64,000 bases of DNA from Straminergon stramineum (taxonomy: Eukaryota > Streptophyta > Bryopsida > Hypnales > Calliergonaceae): NCBI GenBank assembly GCA_963920665.1, contig OY987270.1:20052019-20116018 (forward strand), given 5' to 3'. Made by a program: the position numbers and the translations under genes. The notes beneath the pieces are model-generated. The model searched no databases. It was not told where the DNA came from and saw nothing but the letters and a program-made list of their open reading frames with translations. Every line of letters starts with the position of its first letter. Position 1 is the stretch's first letter. Below are positions 1 through 9,925 of this stretch, one piece after another.

Positions 1-62
1 GGCTTGACGTTGATGTCTAAGGGTGGACTCACAAATCAAGTCTTCTACACTTGGTAGAGACA

Positions 63-180
63 ATAGGCAATTTCATTAAAATGGCGGTATTACAATAAAA
101 TGGCACAAAATATGTTAGGAATTGCACGACATTCCATTAAAATGGTGGAATAATACCATCATTTTAATGAAATTGCCTAT
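63..180. mobile_element. Small inverted-repeat element (MITE-like), 118 bp
   Basis: The two ends are inverted copies of each other: 63-92 pairs with 151-180 at 28 of 30 positions, beginning ATAGGCAATTTCATTAAAATG. No clear target-site duplication is visible. Short pieces with the same core (ATTAAAATGG / CCATTTTAAT) recur near 8,220, 9,610, 9,750, 19,940 and 20,070, so this is probably one member of a dispersed family. Confidence 0.6.
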
Positions 181-969
181 GACGGCATTAGAGGGGTTGT
201 CAGAGGCGAACATGCAATTACTTTGCTAACGTTTTAGCTTTTCAGATTTGGGTCTCTTTACGGTGATTTCAATGGTCTTTACGGTGATGTCAATGGTGTC
301 GGCATTTCCTTGTTGTTGAACAAAGTGTGTTACTGATTCAGTGGGAATAATAAATCAAAGGAAAGATTTCACAGACTCGTGTGGTGTCTGTGTTTGCTAG
401 GTTTCCGTAGTTCTTGTTATTGGTAGATTCGAGAGACTTTGTGCAAGATTTGGTCTCAGTGGTTTTGCCAGTTTCCGTGTGGAGAAATTCAAAGAGATCT
501 TGAAATAGATATGAAAGCCATCATATCCTTCCGAGTGTTACATTCTCAGCATTCTCTCCAGTTCACGCATTCTCTCTTGTTGCAATTGCTTCAATTCCGG
601 CCTTTGAAATGGGCATTTACTGGTATTGAATTAATTTCTGAAAGATAATGCAAGTGAGGCTTGCCAATATCGTGTTTTAATCTGGGTTCCGATTCATTGA
701 GAAAAGTAAATCGAAGGGAAGAATTTAAAGACTCGAGATTCATTTGGTCAGTCCATTTGCAAAGTTCTTGACTTGGTGACAATTGAATCAAATCAAGTTT
801 GAACTACCACTATTTTTTTACAAGCTCTCTATTCTAGAATGCTCTTTGTGCGAATGACTTCGAACTGATTCAATCTTGACTGCCAAAGTGTTGCCCTCTC
901 GATTGATCAAATCAAACTCTTACAAGCTTCAGAAATCTTGTTAATTACATGCATGGAAACTCGCATAGG
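181..969. other. No gene recognised
   Basis: This is AT-rich DNA with only short open frames on both strands (for example 439-648 on the plus strand). None resembles a known protein or carries convincing splice sites. I see no structural repeat here. Confidence 0.5.
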
Positions 970-1111
970 GAGATCGGGAGGGCGTTACCCTTGGGGGTAT
1001 AATTTCCAGATGTAACTATATCCCCCCTTGACTTTCTATTCTTAGAAAGTCAAGGGGGGATATAGTTACATCTGGAAATTATACCCCCAAGGGTAACGCC
1101 CTCCCGATCTC
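970..1111. repeat. Perfect 69-bp-arm hairpin (foldback element)
   Basis: Positions 970-1038 are the exact reverse complement of 1043-1111, with a 4-nt loop (TTCT) at 1039-1042. All 69 pairs match. The hexamer TCGCAT lies just outside both ends (961-966 and 1118-1123), and GCATGGAAAC is also repeated close by on each side, which may be traces of the target site. There is no coding capacity. A perfect stem this long would give dsRNA if transcribed. Confidence 0.9.
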
Positions 1112-1601
1112 TCTGTGTCGCATGGAAACCATTGCCAATCAGAACCTCTCTCATCATGTCAAGATTGACATTTGCAAGCCTCCTACACAGAATGCACTTC
1201 CATCGATCTTGCTAGCTATTGCGAATTGAATAGTTCAGTCATATATGTGTTCAGGCTCACTCCACAGGAGCCGCATCAACGACAAGCCATCCGCAGTAAC
1301 GAACCACGGGCACAAGCTTCCAAACATTGGCCCCCACATCGGAGTAGGTTGGAAGGGCATGTGCTGCAGCAGCAGATGATGAACTTGCTGAGGAACTCAT
1401 GGCTGCAGGCCTTGCTTATGTAGCACTAGCACATGATGGGATGTTTCAAGCATAGTTCTAAAAAGAATTCTAGAAGTGAGCTTTAGTAAATGCAATACAC
1501 TTACTTCCAGTAAATTTTCCCTTAAATCTTTCTAAAAGGCCGTTTGAAAAGCCTTTACTGAAAATCTTCCTACTAGACTACACTTAAAACACCCATGATG
1601 T

Positions 1602-1664
1602 TGTGTGGTAGTACATGACCTCTTTCGAGGATTCATATCATAGATACTCGATGTTCATACTCAA
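1602..1664 (+). repeat. Direct repeat, copy 1
   Basis: The segment containing GTGTGGTAGTACATGACCTC, followed by a run ending in GTTCATACTCAAT, occurs again at 2291-2349 in the same orientation. The copies differ by a few substitutions and a short deletion. Function unknown. Confidence 0.6.
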
Positions 1665-2290
1665 TTGAGAGTCTCACTTCAATTGGTAAACAAACCATGA
1701 TCAATGCATTGCTCAGGATTGTTTGAAATAGAGCTCCTTGAATACATAACAAGACTGAATTGAGTTGAAGATAAAGAATGAAGCAGGGGTTGTGCTTCAT
1801 ACTCATGGGATTGCGAATTTCTGTGTGTTAAACGGGGGGTGGGATGGGATGGCCTTGGGTACCATTCTACTTTTCCAGCTTCTCTGCTTCCATATTGTTT
1901 TGGAAAAATTTCTGATCCAAGAAAACTGGTAAGTAAAAAGGACATGGATGGAGGTAGCATTCACGTACAATATGACCCTTTTCAATCCCAAGACACAAGG
2001 TTGAAGTCAAGAAGTTATGAACAATCAACGAAGTTATCTACTTTGGATTTGGATGAACTGATGATCTTCATATTGCTTTGGAAGGTTTGTGAAGCGTCCA
2101 GTCTCAGTTTTGAATTTAAGAAACCCTGTAGTAGGGTGTACACTATGAAACTTATGTTATGACATTTGCATTGTCTTGGAGGTGATTAAATCCCATCGTA
2201 CTAAAAATTCTAAGGTTGTGCTGAAACAACAACCCTATCTTCATTCAACGTTTAATCGCCGGAGTGCCCCACTGCCTCAAATCTAGATTT

Positions 2291-2349
2291 TGTGTGGTAG
2301 TACATGACCTCTTCCAAGGATCCATAGATACTCAATGTTCATACTCAAT
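2291..2349 (+). repeat. Direct repeat, copy 2
   Basis: Second copy of the segment at 1602-1664, about 690 bp downstream in the same orientation. It may mark the ends of an old element spanning 1602-2349, but no internal coding sequence supports that. Confidence 0.55.
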
Positions 2350-3149
2350 AGTAGAAATAGGTGCAAGTTGTAAAGGAAACCCAAATTTGAAATACCTCTA
2401 AGATTGAATTGAAGGACATCAATCCAGCTATCAATGAGCCATTGTTCTAGCACGCAATATTAACCATGTAACCTCCTTAATTGTGAAAATAGTAAAAATA
2501 GAGTTTAAAGAAGTATCTTACACGTTATTATTTAAAGAAAATGTTTTCATTGGCCCCAAAACAAGATTCTTTATAACTTTCACATCAATAATCCAAATGG
2601 CATGAACTATCTTTGAGGGCAAAGCCATACTCTATGAGAAACAAATAGAAATAGAAATTATTTCAAGTTTCTTTCTTTATTCTTTGTTGCATTGTTGGTT
2701 GGATCCATGTAATGTAGTTTTACTTTAGGACTTAAGGTGGCATATTCATTTTTCTCCAAGGTACTGATTGAATTAAAAACAATATTTCTCAAAACCTACA
2801 ATGCTCTTCTATCTTAAATTATTCTAGGAACAACAATATTTTGCTATGTTAAAATAAGTTCCAAAAAACCATGCCAAAAATTGAGAATTTAGGTACCTAC
2901 CCAAACTTTCATTTCTTTTTCAAGGGAGAATAATCTATGAAGATTAAAATCATGAAATTGCAAAGTCCTAAAGATGTAATATATTTGTAATGTATTGAGT
3001 TTTAATCTTCATAACTGCAGAAGTGCAACCTGTCACAAGTCCAGAACAGAGTATTTATATTACATCATTATGGTAGTGAAATAGAGAACTCTTCAATTTA
3101 GGAGGTGGTAATGGTTTAATTGAAGGTGTAAACTCCATTTCATTTCCGA
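2350..3149. other. AT-rich, no gene recognised
   Basis: No convincing open frame. Short phrases around 2,560-2,660 resemble the internal sequence of the TTAA elements further right (near 25,400 and 29,170), so part of this stretch is probably a decayed copy of that family. Confidence 0.35.
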
Positions 3150-3623
3150 TCAGCTAAACTGTTTAAACCTACCTTGTATATGACCAATGGGGTCTACTAT
3201 CAATATATGTCGATTGCCGCCTGAGTGAACAAAATCTTGCAAACGAATGATCGGTAATGGCCTGATTAATGCTTCCATGTCAATATTGTTGCAATGGAAC
3301 GGTTGAAGATTAATAATTTTCTTGAGAAATTCATCTAACTGTGCAATGAAGGATATGTATTTTCCATGTTTCCCATCCGGAAGTTTCCGACTGAAGCTAG
3401 TTTCCCGGATGATTGTGCATAAGGATCGGCGAATTGAAACTAGGGAAAAGCGCACAGCAAGTAGCGAGAAACATTTTCCTGTTGGCTTCACTATAATTAA
3501 ACCGGGAGATGTACCAGAGCAACACGATCTACAAAATCCTTCAGAATTCTTTGTTATTCCATTCATGACTCCGTCAGTACTAGTCATTACCACGATAGGA
3601 AAGAAACGAAATGCAAAGAACAT
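3150..3623 (-). CDS. Hypothetical open frame of about 157 residues, doubtful
   Basis: A minus-strand frame runs from an ATG at 3623 to a stop at 3150 without interruption, long for this AT-rich neighbourhood. It contains a moderately hydrophobic N-terminus and a basic middle. I recognise no family. A plus-strand frame of similar length (3322-3762) overlaps it almost completely, so at most one is real, and a single exon of an unseen gene or chance are both possible. It lies about 320 bp downstream of the S1-like gene on the same strand, but there is no sign the two are linked. Confidence 0.2.
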   Translation of the reverse strand: MFFAFRFFPIVVMTSTDGVMNGITKNSEGFCRSCCSGTSPGLIIVKPTGKCFSLLAVRFSLVSIRRSLCTIIRETSFSRKLPDGKHGKYISFIAQLDEFLKKIINLQPFHCNNIDMEALIRPLPIIRLQDFVHSGGNRHILIVDPIGHIQGRFKQFS

Positions 3624-3941
3624 CAAAGAGACCCGGGATCATGACTTACACCTCTGCCGTTTGAATAATCATTTTATTCACAAAGAGGCGAAGCACTTTC
3701 ACTTCAGAACATGCATGCAAAATGTTCATAGCACCACATGCTTACAGAAGCTTGCTAGCTAACTCTATCGGCCGGTCGAGGTAGCCTAGCTAGCCTTCAC
3801 GTCATCTAAAAACTTAAAAGGAAGGAATTTTATAGTCATCATCTATACATGCATGTTGCCTCGATTGATCTCTTCATAGAGAGATTGCGCGCCCATGCCA
3901 GCTACACTCGCATGTAGCCAACATCATCCCTTAACGAACTT

Positions 3942-4406
3942 TTACTGCGACCAGTGGTAGACGAGCTTTCCGTCTTGGGGCGTGATCCGCATGTTTTTGT
4001 TGGGCAACATATACAAGCCATCCTTGTTGACCATCCAATACACAAAGTTTCCGGGACTAAACGACGGATTCCTGACCCATGAGGTGAACATCCCGGACAA
4101 GGTTGGCCAACTAGGAATCGCAGGAGCAGACAGGGTGCACTTCCAGTAGTTCTGATCCACAATCGGGAACTCGAAGCCGTTGTAGCCTGTGACCAGAATC
4201 GTGCCCACGTCTTCGTGCCGGAAGTCAAAGTCGCACTGCACGTTGAGGATGACGTTGAGTTGGTCCTGGATCGAGATGGAGCCCATTTTCTTCTCGATGG
4301 GGCCCTCGGGGGGTGGGCACGCCTCAACATGGACTGCAAGGAGGAAGGACAGCGCCAAGGCCATCACCATCACATAGAAAGCGCGATCTTGAAGAGACGC
4401 AGCCAT
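3942..4406 (-). CDS. Secreted S1/SPH-like (self-incompatibility S1 family) protein
   Basis: A single-exon frame of 154 residues from an ATG at 4406. Residues 1-29 form a typical signal peptide (hydrophobic run VMALALSFLLAV, then VEA before Cys30), so the mature protein of about 125 residues should be secreted. The mature part fits the plant S1 (SPH) family in length and pattern: a beta-rich start, a Cys-containing strand (residues around NVQCDFDFRHEDVG), the G-Y-N-G-F-E-F strand, W-K-C, and a final W-x-V-x-x-D-G-L-Y. Known S1 proteins are small secreted ligands; poppy PrsS triggers pollen rejection, while most homologues have no known role. Only three cysteines are visible in the mature region, so the late cysteines of many family members are missing. 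A TATA box lies about 80 bp upstream. The family call rests on motif pattern, not a search. Confidence 0.7.
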   Translation of the reverse strand: MAASLQDRAFYVMVMALALSFLLAVHVEACPPPEGPIEKKMGSISIQDQLNVILNVQCDFDFRHEDVGTILVTGYNGFEFPIVDQNYWKCTLSAPAIPSWPTLSGMFTSWVRNPSFSPGNFVYWMVNKDGLYMLPNKNMRITPQDGKLVYHWSQ

Positions 4407-4482
4407 GGTGAGAGCCAGATTGGGGTCCCGTTGACTATGGAAGCTCGACCAGTTGCACCTTGCATTGACAACACAATCAACA

Positions 4483-4490
4483 TTTATATA
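4483..4490 (-). promoter_or_regulatory. TATA box of the S1-like gene
   Basis: The minus strand reads TATATAAA here, 77-84 bp before the ATG at 4406. This predicts a transcript start near 4,455 and a leader of about 50 nt. It supports the chosen start codon. Confidence 0.6.
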
Positions 4491-4665
4491 GAGTATAAAG
4501 TTGTTTGAAATTAATTAAGTACAGGTTTCCACAAATAAATTAGGGTTTTGCAATTGTAGCAACATGAAATGGAAAGTTAGAACACAAAAAGAAATTAAGG
4601 CATCTATTGCTTCATGTTTGAAAAGTGAAAAGCTCAACTAGGATAGATTTTTTTGAATTCACAAG

Positions 4666-4765
4666 ATCTAGCTTGTTTAGAAGTCCAAACATCCACAATT
4701 CTCCCCAAATTCATATAGTTACTAGTAAAATTGGACCATTAGACATCCTTGGAATCCAACATGAA
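4666..4765. repeat. Diverged direct repeat, copy 1
   Basis: The stretch around CCAAACATCCACAATTCTC and the following ACATCCTTGGA recurs at 5580-5665 in the same orientation at roughly 80% identity by eye. It belongs to a larger block of decayed repeats with no gene. Confidence 0.55.
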
Positions 4766-5033
4766 AATAAAATAAAGCATAAACCCTTTTGGTCTAAAAA
4801 GTGAAAAGCCAAAGTAGTATAGACGTTTCAACTTCACAATAAGGGTCGTTGCAAGAAACACCGTCTATTTTGCGTAGCGTTTTCCATAGTACTCATGTTT
4901 TTTTCAGGAGTACTATTTAATTTGAAAATAATTTTTAAATAATCGGAAAAATATTTTTTATGTATAAACCTTTAAGAAGAAGGTACCCTAGGAAGGAAAA
5001 CCATAGAAAAATTCTCTAGGTAGGAGAACTAGA

Positions 5034-5065
5034 AAAGTGCCAATTCTCATGAGAATTGGCACTTT
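5034..5065. repeat. Perfect 32-bp palindrome
   Basis: Every base from 5034 to 5065 pairs with its mirror about 5049.5, with centre TCATGA and no loop. The half-site is AAAGTGCCAATTCTCA. It could be the fused ends of a lost TIR element or a dyad binding site; nothing nearby decides between these. Confidence 0.7.
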
Positions 5066-5137
5066 CACATTTTAATTTGTAATAAATAGGATAATAATTT
5101 ATTTTTAAAAATTAAAAATTTTCCATTTGGGAAGAGT

Positions 5138-5560
5138 TGATGAAGATGAGATTTCAATAAACTAATGATATTAGAACCATCTTCAATGTTCAAAAATTGT
5201 GCGCAATGGGAGTGTTGTTTGCACTCATGTGGAGGACATAAAATAATATATTTTCAAATTTACTTTGGTAGATACATGCTTTCCTAATATACAAATAGAC
5301 CATGAAATTTTCAACTCTAGATCATAAAATTTGGGGACTCCTAACGTAATGAAAACCCCTAAACTACACTTTGTGACAAATTAACAAAAATGATTTTAAA
5401 ATACAAAATGATTTTTTTTAATTTCTAAAAAATAAGGGATCTGATTAACATCAAGTTAGGCATGTTACATAGAAATTTCATGTTCATTGGACTTGTGCTT
5501 CAAAAGTTATAGCAAATAACAAAAGCGTCACTTTCATTGTGACAGAAAATAGGACCAGTG
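5138..5560 (+). repeat. Diverged direct duplication, copy 1
   Basis: This stretch aligns by eye with 6490-6950 in the same order and orientation. Shared landmarks are the CCATCTTCAATG-like, CATAAAATAAT, TGTGACAAATTA and GTTCATTGGA words. The copies are heavily diverged and have different indels. They look like two members of an old non-coding repeat. Confidence 0.55.
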
Positions 5561-5579
5561 TTTCTTGCAATGACTCATA

Positions 5580-5665
5580 ACTAGCTTGCTTGGAAGTCCA
5601 AACATCCACAATTCTCTCCAAATTCATGAAATTGGACCACCAAACATCCTTGGATATCAATCCTT
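5580..5665. repeat. Diverged direct repeat, copy 2
   Basis: Second copy of 4666-4765, lacking about ten bases in the middle. Confidence 0.55.
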
Positions 5666-6489
5666 CACAAATAATTTGGCACAACAAGCAACGTAAAAAC
5701 CTATTGTTCTAGTCTTAAAGATCTACTAGTCAAGATGTCTTCATAATCTCCTCTTCAACAATAGATACATCAATCACACATAAATCGCTAGTTGACAAAA
5801 CAAAGAACCATGAAGTGAAAAGCCATAACAAGCACAACCTCACAACAAGAGAAAGGAACGTAGATTGAAAGAATACTCACAAAGTTGTCGATTAGCAACA
5901 AGGATGGACTAGAAGAAGGAAGGAGTTACAAGACAAAGAAGTTGAGAATGAGAGAGACTATGGTCAAGACGAGTTTTTATAGCCCGTGGATCATTCTCAT
6001 AGAATGACTCTGAAGTGTCTCGATGGCTATCAAAGAGTGTTTCTGTTGGACCTAACCTACTCCAATGAAAATATAAGTAGTCTTGTTGGTGAGTTTGAAC
6101 AATCTAACAATCTCATTAGGTTGTTTCATTTCAAATATATTTCTGTGTATACAAGGTATTATTGTTTTCACCCAATAGCAAATTTGGGGGATAAATATTG
6201 GAATTTTGCATCATTCTACTTAGATTTTACATCTTAATAAAGATTTTTTCTTATCAAATTACAATTACAATTTTTAATTTTTTTATTACAATCTTGGTAC
6301 TCTATTGCTTTCTTGAATAGTTCTTTGCTTTTGACACATTTAGTGTTGAGAAGTTTCTAACAAACTTTCCATTGGCTATTTTTGTATAATAAAGATTAGC
6401 TCATTGAAAAACCTTTCATCAATTGTTAGTCAAAGATACCTCTCAAGTGCATTTTTGCCCAAAGCATCATTTACATTGGTAATTTGTGA

Positions 6490-6950
6490 GGACTTGATGG
6501 TGATGACATTTCACCAAAATAATGAACTTGAAACCATCTTTAATGAACAAAAGTGAGTGTGCCATGAAGCCCTTATTTTAGCCTATTTGCACATAAAATA
6601 ATGTGTTTTTTCATACCCCTCATATGGAACATTCCTAACTAGTGTGGGAAAAAGCTACCAAAATTTCAGCTCAAGATCATTAAATTTGGGTACTTCCCCA
6701 TACTAAAAACATCAATAAACTGAAAGTGTGACAAATTACATTGAAAGTGTGACAAATTAACCAAAAAACTTTTAATAATATCTAATGGTTTTTTTAATTT
6801 TTTGAAAAAGAAAGGACACAATTACAATTAGGAATTACACATACACAAAAAATTCAAGTTCATTGGAATCATACTTCAAAAGTTGTAGCGAAAGACAAAA
6901 CTACTTTGGTAAAATGCTACAAAAAAAACAATTGGTCTTTCTTGAAATCA
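6490..6950 (+). repeat. Diverged direct duplication, copy 2
   Basis: Partner of 5138-5560. It contains a local duplication of the short phrase GAAAGTGTGACAAATTA (around 6,720-6,760). Confidence 0.5.
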
Positions 6951-7566
6951 CCCTATGAAAATATAGGAAAAAAATTAATGAAATAAAATCAATAAAAAAT
7001 CCATTTGTAAAAACTCTATGGAGATAGTCATTCACCAAAAGAACCACCAAAAAAATGTTTTATATATTTCGAAATGCAAGTAGAAAGAAGCTCATTTTGT
7101 GGACTCCCACACAATGTCATACAATGAAATATTTTTAAAATCCAATCGAATCGTAGGCTACAAGTCTACTAGAAGACCATTCTTTCTAATTTTCACCTCC
7201 AAATTCATTTTTCTGAATACTCAAGAGTACTATATCCCACCTATCGAAATTGACAAATAGGAGATAAAATAGGATGTTATTTTTGCACACATGCATATTT
7301 TTGAAAATTGCAAAAAAATGAGTCAAAGTGTGTAATAGTTATGAGTATTTTATCTATAAATCTTGAGTCATGGGAGCCAAACACAAAAGTTGTGGCCAAG
7401 AAACAAATCAACACACTATGTGATGCAAAATAGTACAAGTGTTTCTTACAATCACCTTGTTACTTTTTGAGGCCAAACTACTTGTACCTATTGGACAATA
7501 GAATATTTTCAAATTGAAGTCTTCAAAATCTATATCATAAAAGTGTTAAAATAATAATACACATTA
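6951..7566. other. AT-rich, no gene recognised
   Basis: No open frame of note and no clear repeat ends. Short words shared with 5,138-6,950 suggest further decayed repeat sequence. Confidence 0.4.
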
Positions 7567-7952
7567 GAGAAAGTTTGGACTCTCCAAAGGGCTGCTAAGG
7601 AGAGCTGAAGAGGACCCTAGATTGCATTTATTTTGTTTGCTCAGAAATTTTTCCCCTATTATCGCTCATTGGTGGTACATCCGCATTTGTCAAAGCATTT
7701 ACTAAAAATATCAATACTTAAATATAGACTGGCTTCAAACTATCTGACAGTTAAACTAAGGCATCGCGCAAGTACCCTCATCTGATGCACCCGAATAGAA
7801 AATGACGTTATACTCTTTGTCAGTCTCGATATTCATACAAGGTGAATCTTTTTTCTGTCAGAGATTCCGCACTTTCATTAGCTCACTAGGGCTCTTTCAT
7901 ATAGACTGGTTTGTCAATCTCTGGCAGCCCTCCGGAGAGTCCAAACTTTCTC
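7567..7952. mobile_element. 386-bp TIR element (MITE)
   Basis: The terminal inverted repeats are about 29 bp and match at 27 positions. Both begin GAGAAAGTTTGGACTCTCC and then differ at two bases before GGGCTGC. The interior is unique in the window and has no coding frame. The flanks do not show a clean target-site duplication, so the superfamily is open. Confidence 0.75.
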
Positions 7953-9330
7953 AAATGAAGAGTCTTTTTTAAAATGAATTTTTGTGTGCTTGGGATGTAT
8001 TTGTGTTCATCTTTTGTTCAAATTTGAATGCCACTTCTTTTAAAGGTTAATAACCATCCAATAGTTGCAAAATCAAGACTTGATGAGGAATAAAAGGGAA
8101 TTTCAGAAACAGCATATTCTACACTCCATTTTAGGATTGAACGGTTTAAACCATAAAAGTGTCATCTAGGACACGTGTACATTTCACACCATGTGGTCTA
8201 AACCATAAAAGTGCCAAAGTTGCAAAATGGTGCCATTTTAATGAACTTCCCCATGTAAAGATTCAATCATTCAAATACATTATAAGTCTTACTAGAAACT
8301 AAGTCCATTTGAACAACTTCTTCTCCTAAATTGTGCACCCCACATTCTTCAATGATAGAACCAATTGCATTCATGAGTGTATCAACTATGAATGTGTGCA
8401 TTAAGGACTAAAGGTGGGCACACTTCTAAAACCTTTTTTTAATTTATGTAATGTGACGAATGTCAATTTCGAAATATACAACTAATTTCACAAAGTTCAA
8501 TTTTTTTTTTAAATTGGTAAGAATTCAATTTAATTTATCCTTGAAGAAAGCTTTATAGAATGAGGTTTAGAGATGTTCAAACTTTCCAAAAAGTTTGATC
8601 AAACCGAGGAAGATTCTCTTTTCAAGACCACCTCCTACAGTCCTAGCTTGTTCAAAATCATGGGGGAATGTCATGAAAGAAATTTTGCAAGATAATAAGA
8701 ACATAATCGATATCCAAAATCAATAATGCCAATTTTGTTCAATTAGCATTGTAGACCCTCAAGCAAGGAAATATATGAAATGATTGAGTGAATGATTGAA
8801 TGGAATACAAAGCAAAATGATGAAAATTTATTCTAGCTTAATTGTGCACTATCTCCTATGATGATGCATCTAAGTTCAAGTTGCAAATAATGCAACCCCC
8901 TTTTCATAAAAATTGAGAGCCACTGCTCTTGGAAAAAAAATCCTCCCACCTCCTTCCATTGTCATTGATTTTGAAAATAAATAATTCCGATATGGATACA
9001 TTGGGATACGGATACATAAGACAGATAAAAAAAATATGGAATATGTACAATATATATGAAATGTGCGTGGAATACATACACAATATGCATGAGATAAATA
9101 TGTATACATGTGGCCATATATATATAGTATGTCCCATACTCTTGGCAAGTGAAGCATATGCCACAAAAATACAATTATAGGGGCAACTGGGCGAGGGCTG
9201 AGGGAGAGTTATAAGCACCCGTGTCAATTTTTTAGCCAATGGCAAAGTGACACATGCAACTACTTCCACATTTATTAGAAAAGTTCAATAGCCAATGCAT
9301 GTATACTACTTGTATCCTTTTGAGTTCTAA
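7953..9330. other. No gene recognised; low-complexity patches
   Basis: AT-rich DNA. Around 8,210-8,250 there is an ATGGTGCCATTTTAATG word shared with the 63-180 element. Around 8,990-9,130 the sequence is rich in GGATAC and ATAT words. The open frames on both strands here follow from that low complexity and are not credible genes. Confidence 0.4.
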
Positions 9331-9925
9331 AAATGATTTTTGTTTTTCTTTGAAATTCACATTTTCTCACTATCTACTTTGAAAAGACAACCCACATTTC
9401 ATAGTGTTGAGATTAAATACACATTACATATTAAACATAAATTCCATGAAAGTGGCACAATTACAACGTCAAATTTATTGATGTACACATACCAGAATGT
9501 ACATACAATTTTAAAATCTAGGTTAGGTGTGGATTTAAGTTTCACAACATGCATTCCAAAAGTCATCGAAGATTGGAATGCTGCAAATTCAACTAAAATA
9601 AACCAATATTTTGTTAAAATGGCGGTATTTGGACATCAACATGGTGTTTTTTAGTTTAGACCATGAGGTCTAAAATCTATAATCCTCCTAGACTTTAGGA
9701 CTAAAGAAAGAATTGAATGCAAAATAGCAAATTTCATATGCCATTTTAATTAAATTTTCCATAGTCATTGAAGTTATGATTCTGCGTACCTATTGAAAAA
9801 AACAAGATTAATAGTATAAATGTCAAATTGGCATGTCAAATACTTCTAATTTATCTAAGATTTGGTATTGAATCATTCAATAAAAACTTGTAGGCATTGC
9901 AAATTGTACAGGTATCATAAAACTA
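9331..9925. repeat. Outer, diverged part of the left palindrome arm
   Basis: This segment is homologous to the reverse complement of about 19,652-20,357, with many substitutions (above 90% identity by eye) and a roughly 109-bp block present only on the right. It sits directly outside the identical core arm, in the same order as on the other side. It holds no convincing gene; the 104-residue frame at 9340-9654 is not preserved in the partner copy. Confidence 0.8.

Noticed and set aside
3322..3762. 146-codon plus-strand frame opposite the 3150-3623 frame
   Set aside because: No recognisable domains, and it fully overlaps a minus-strand frame of equal quality. I kept only the minus-strand one, at low confidence.
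8876..9269. Overlapping long frames on both strands
   Set aside because: They follow from repetitive GGATAC/ATAT-rich sequence with few stops; the translations are low-complexity.
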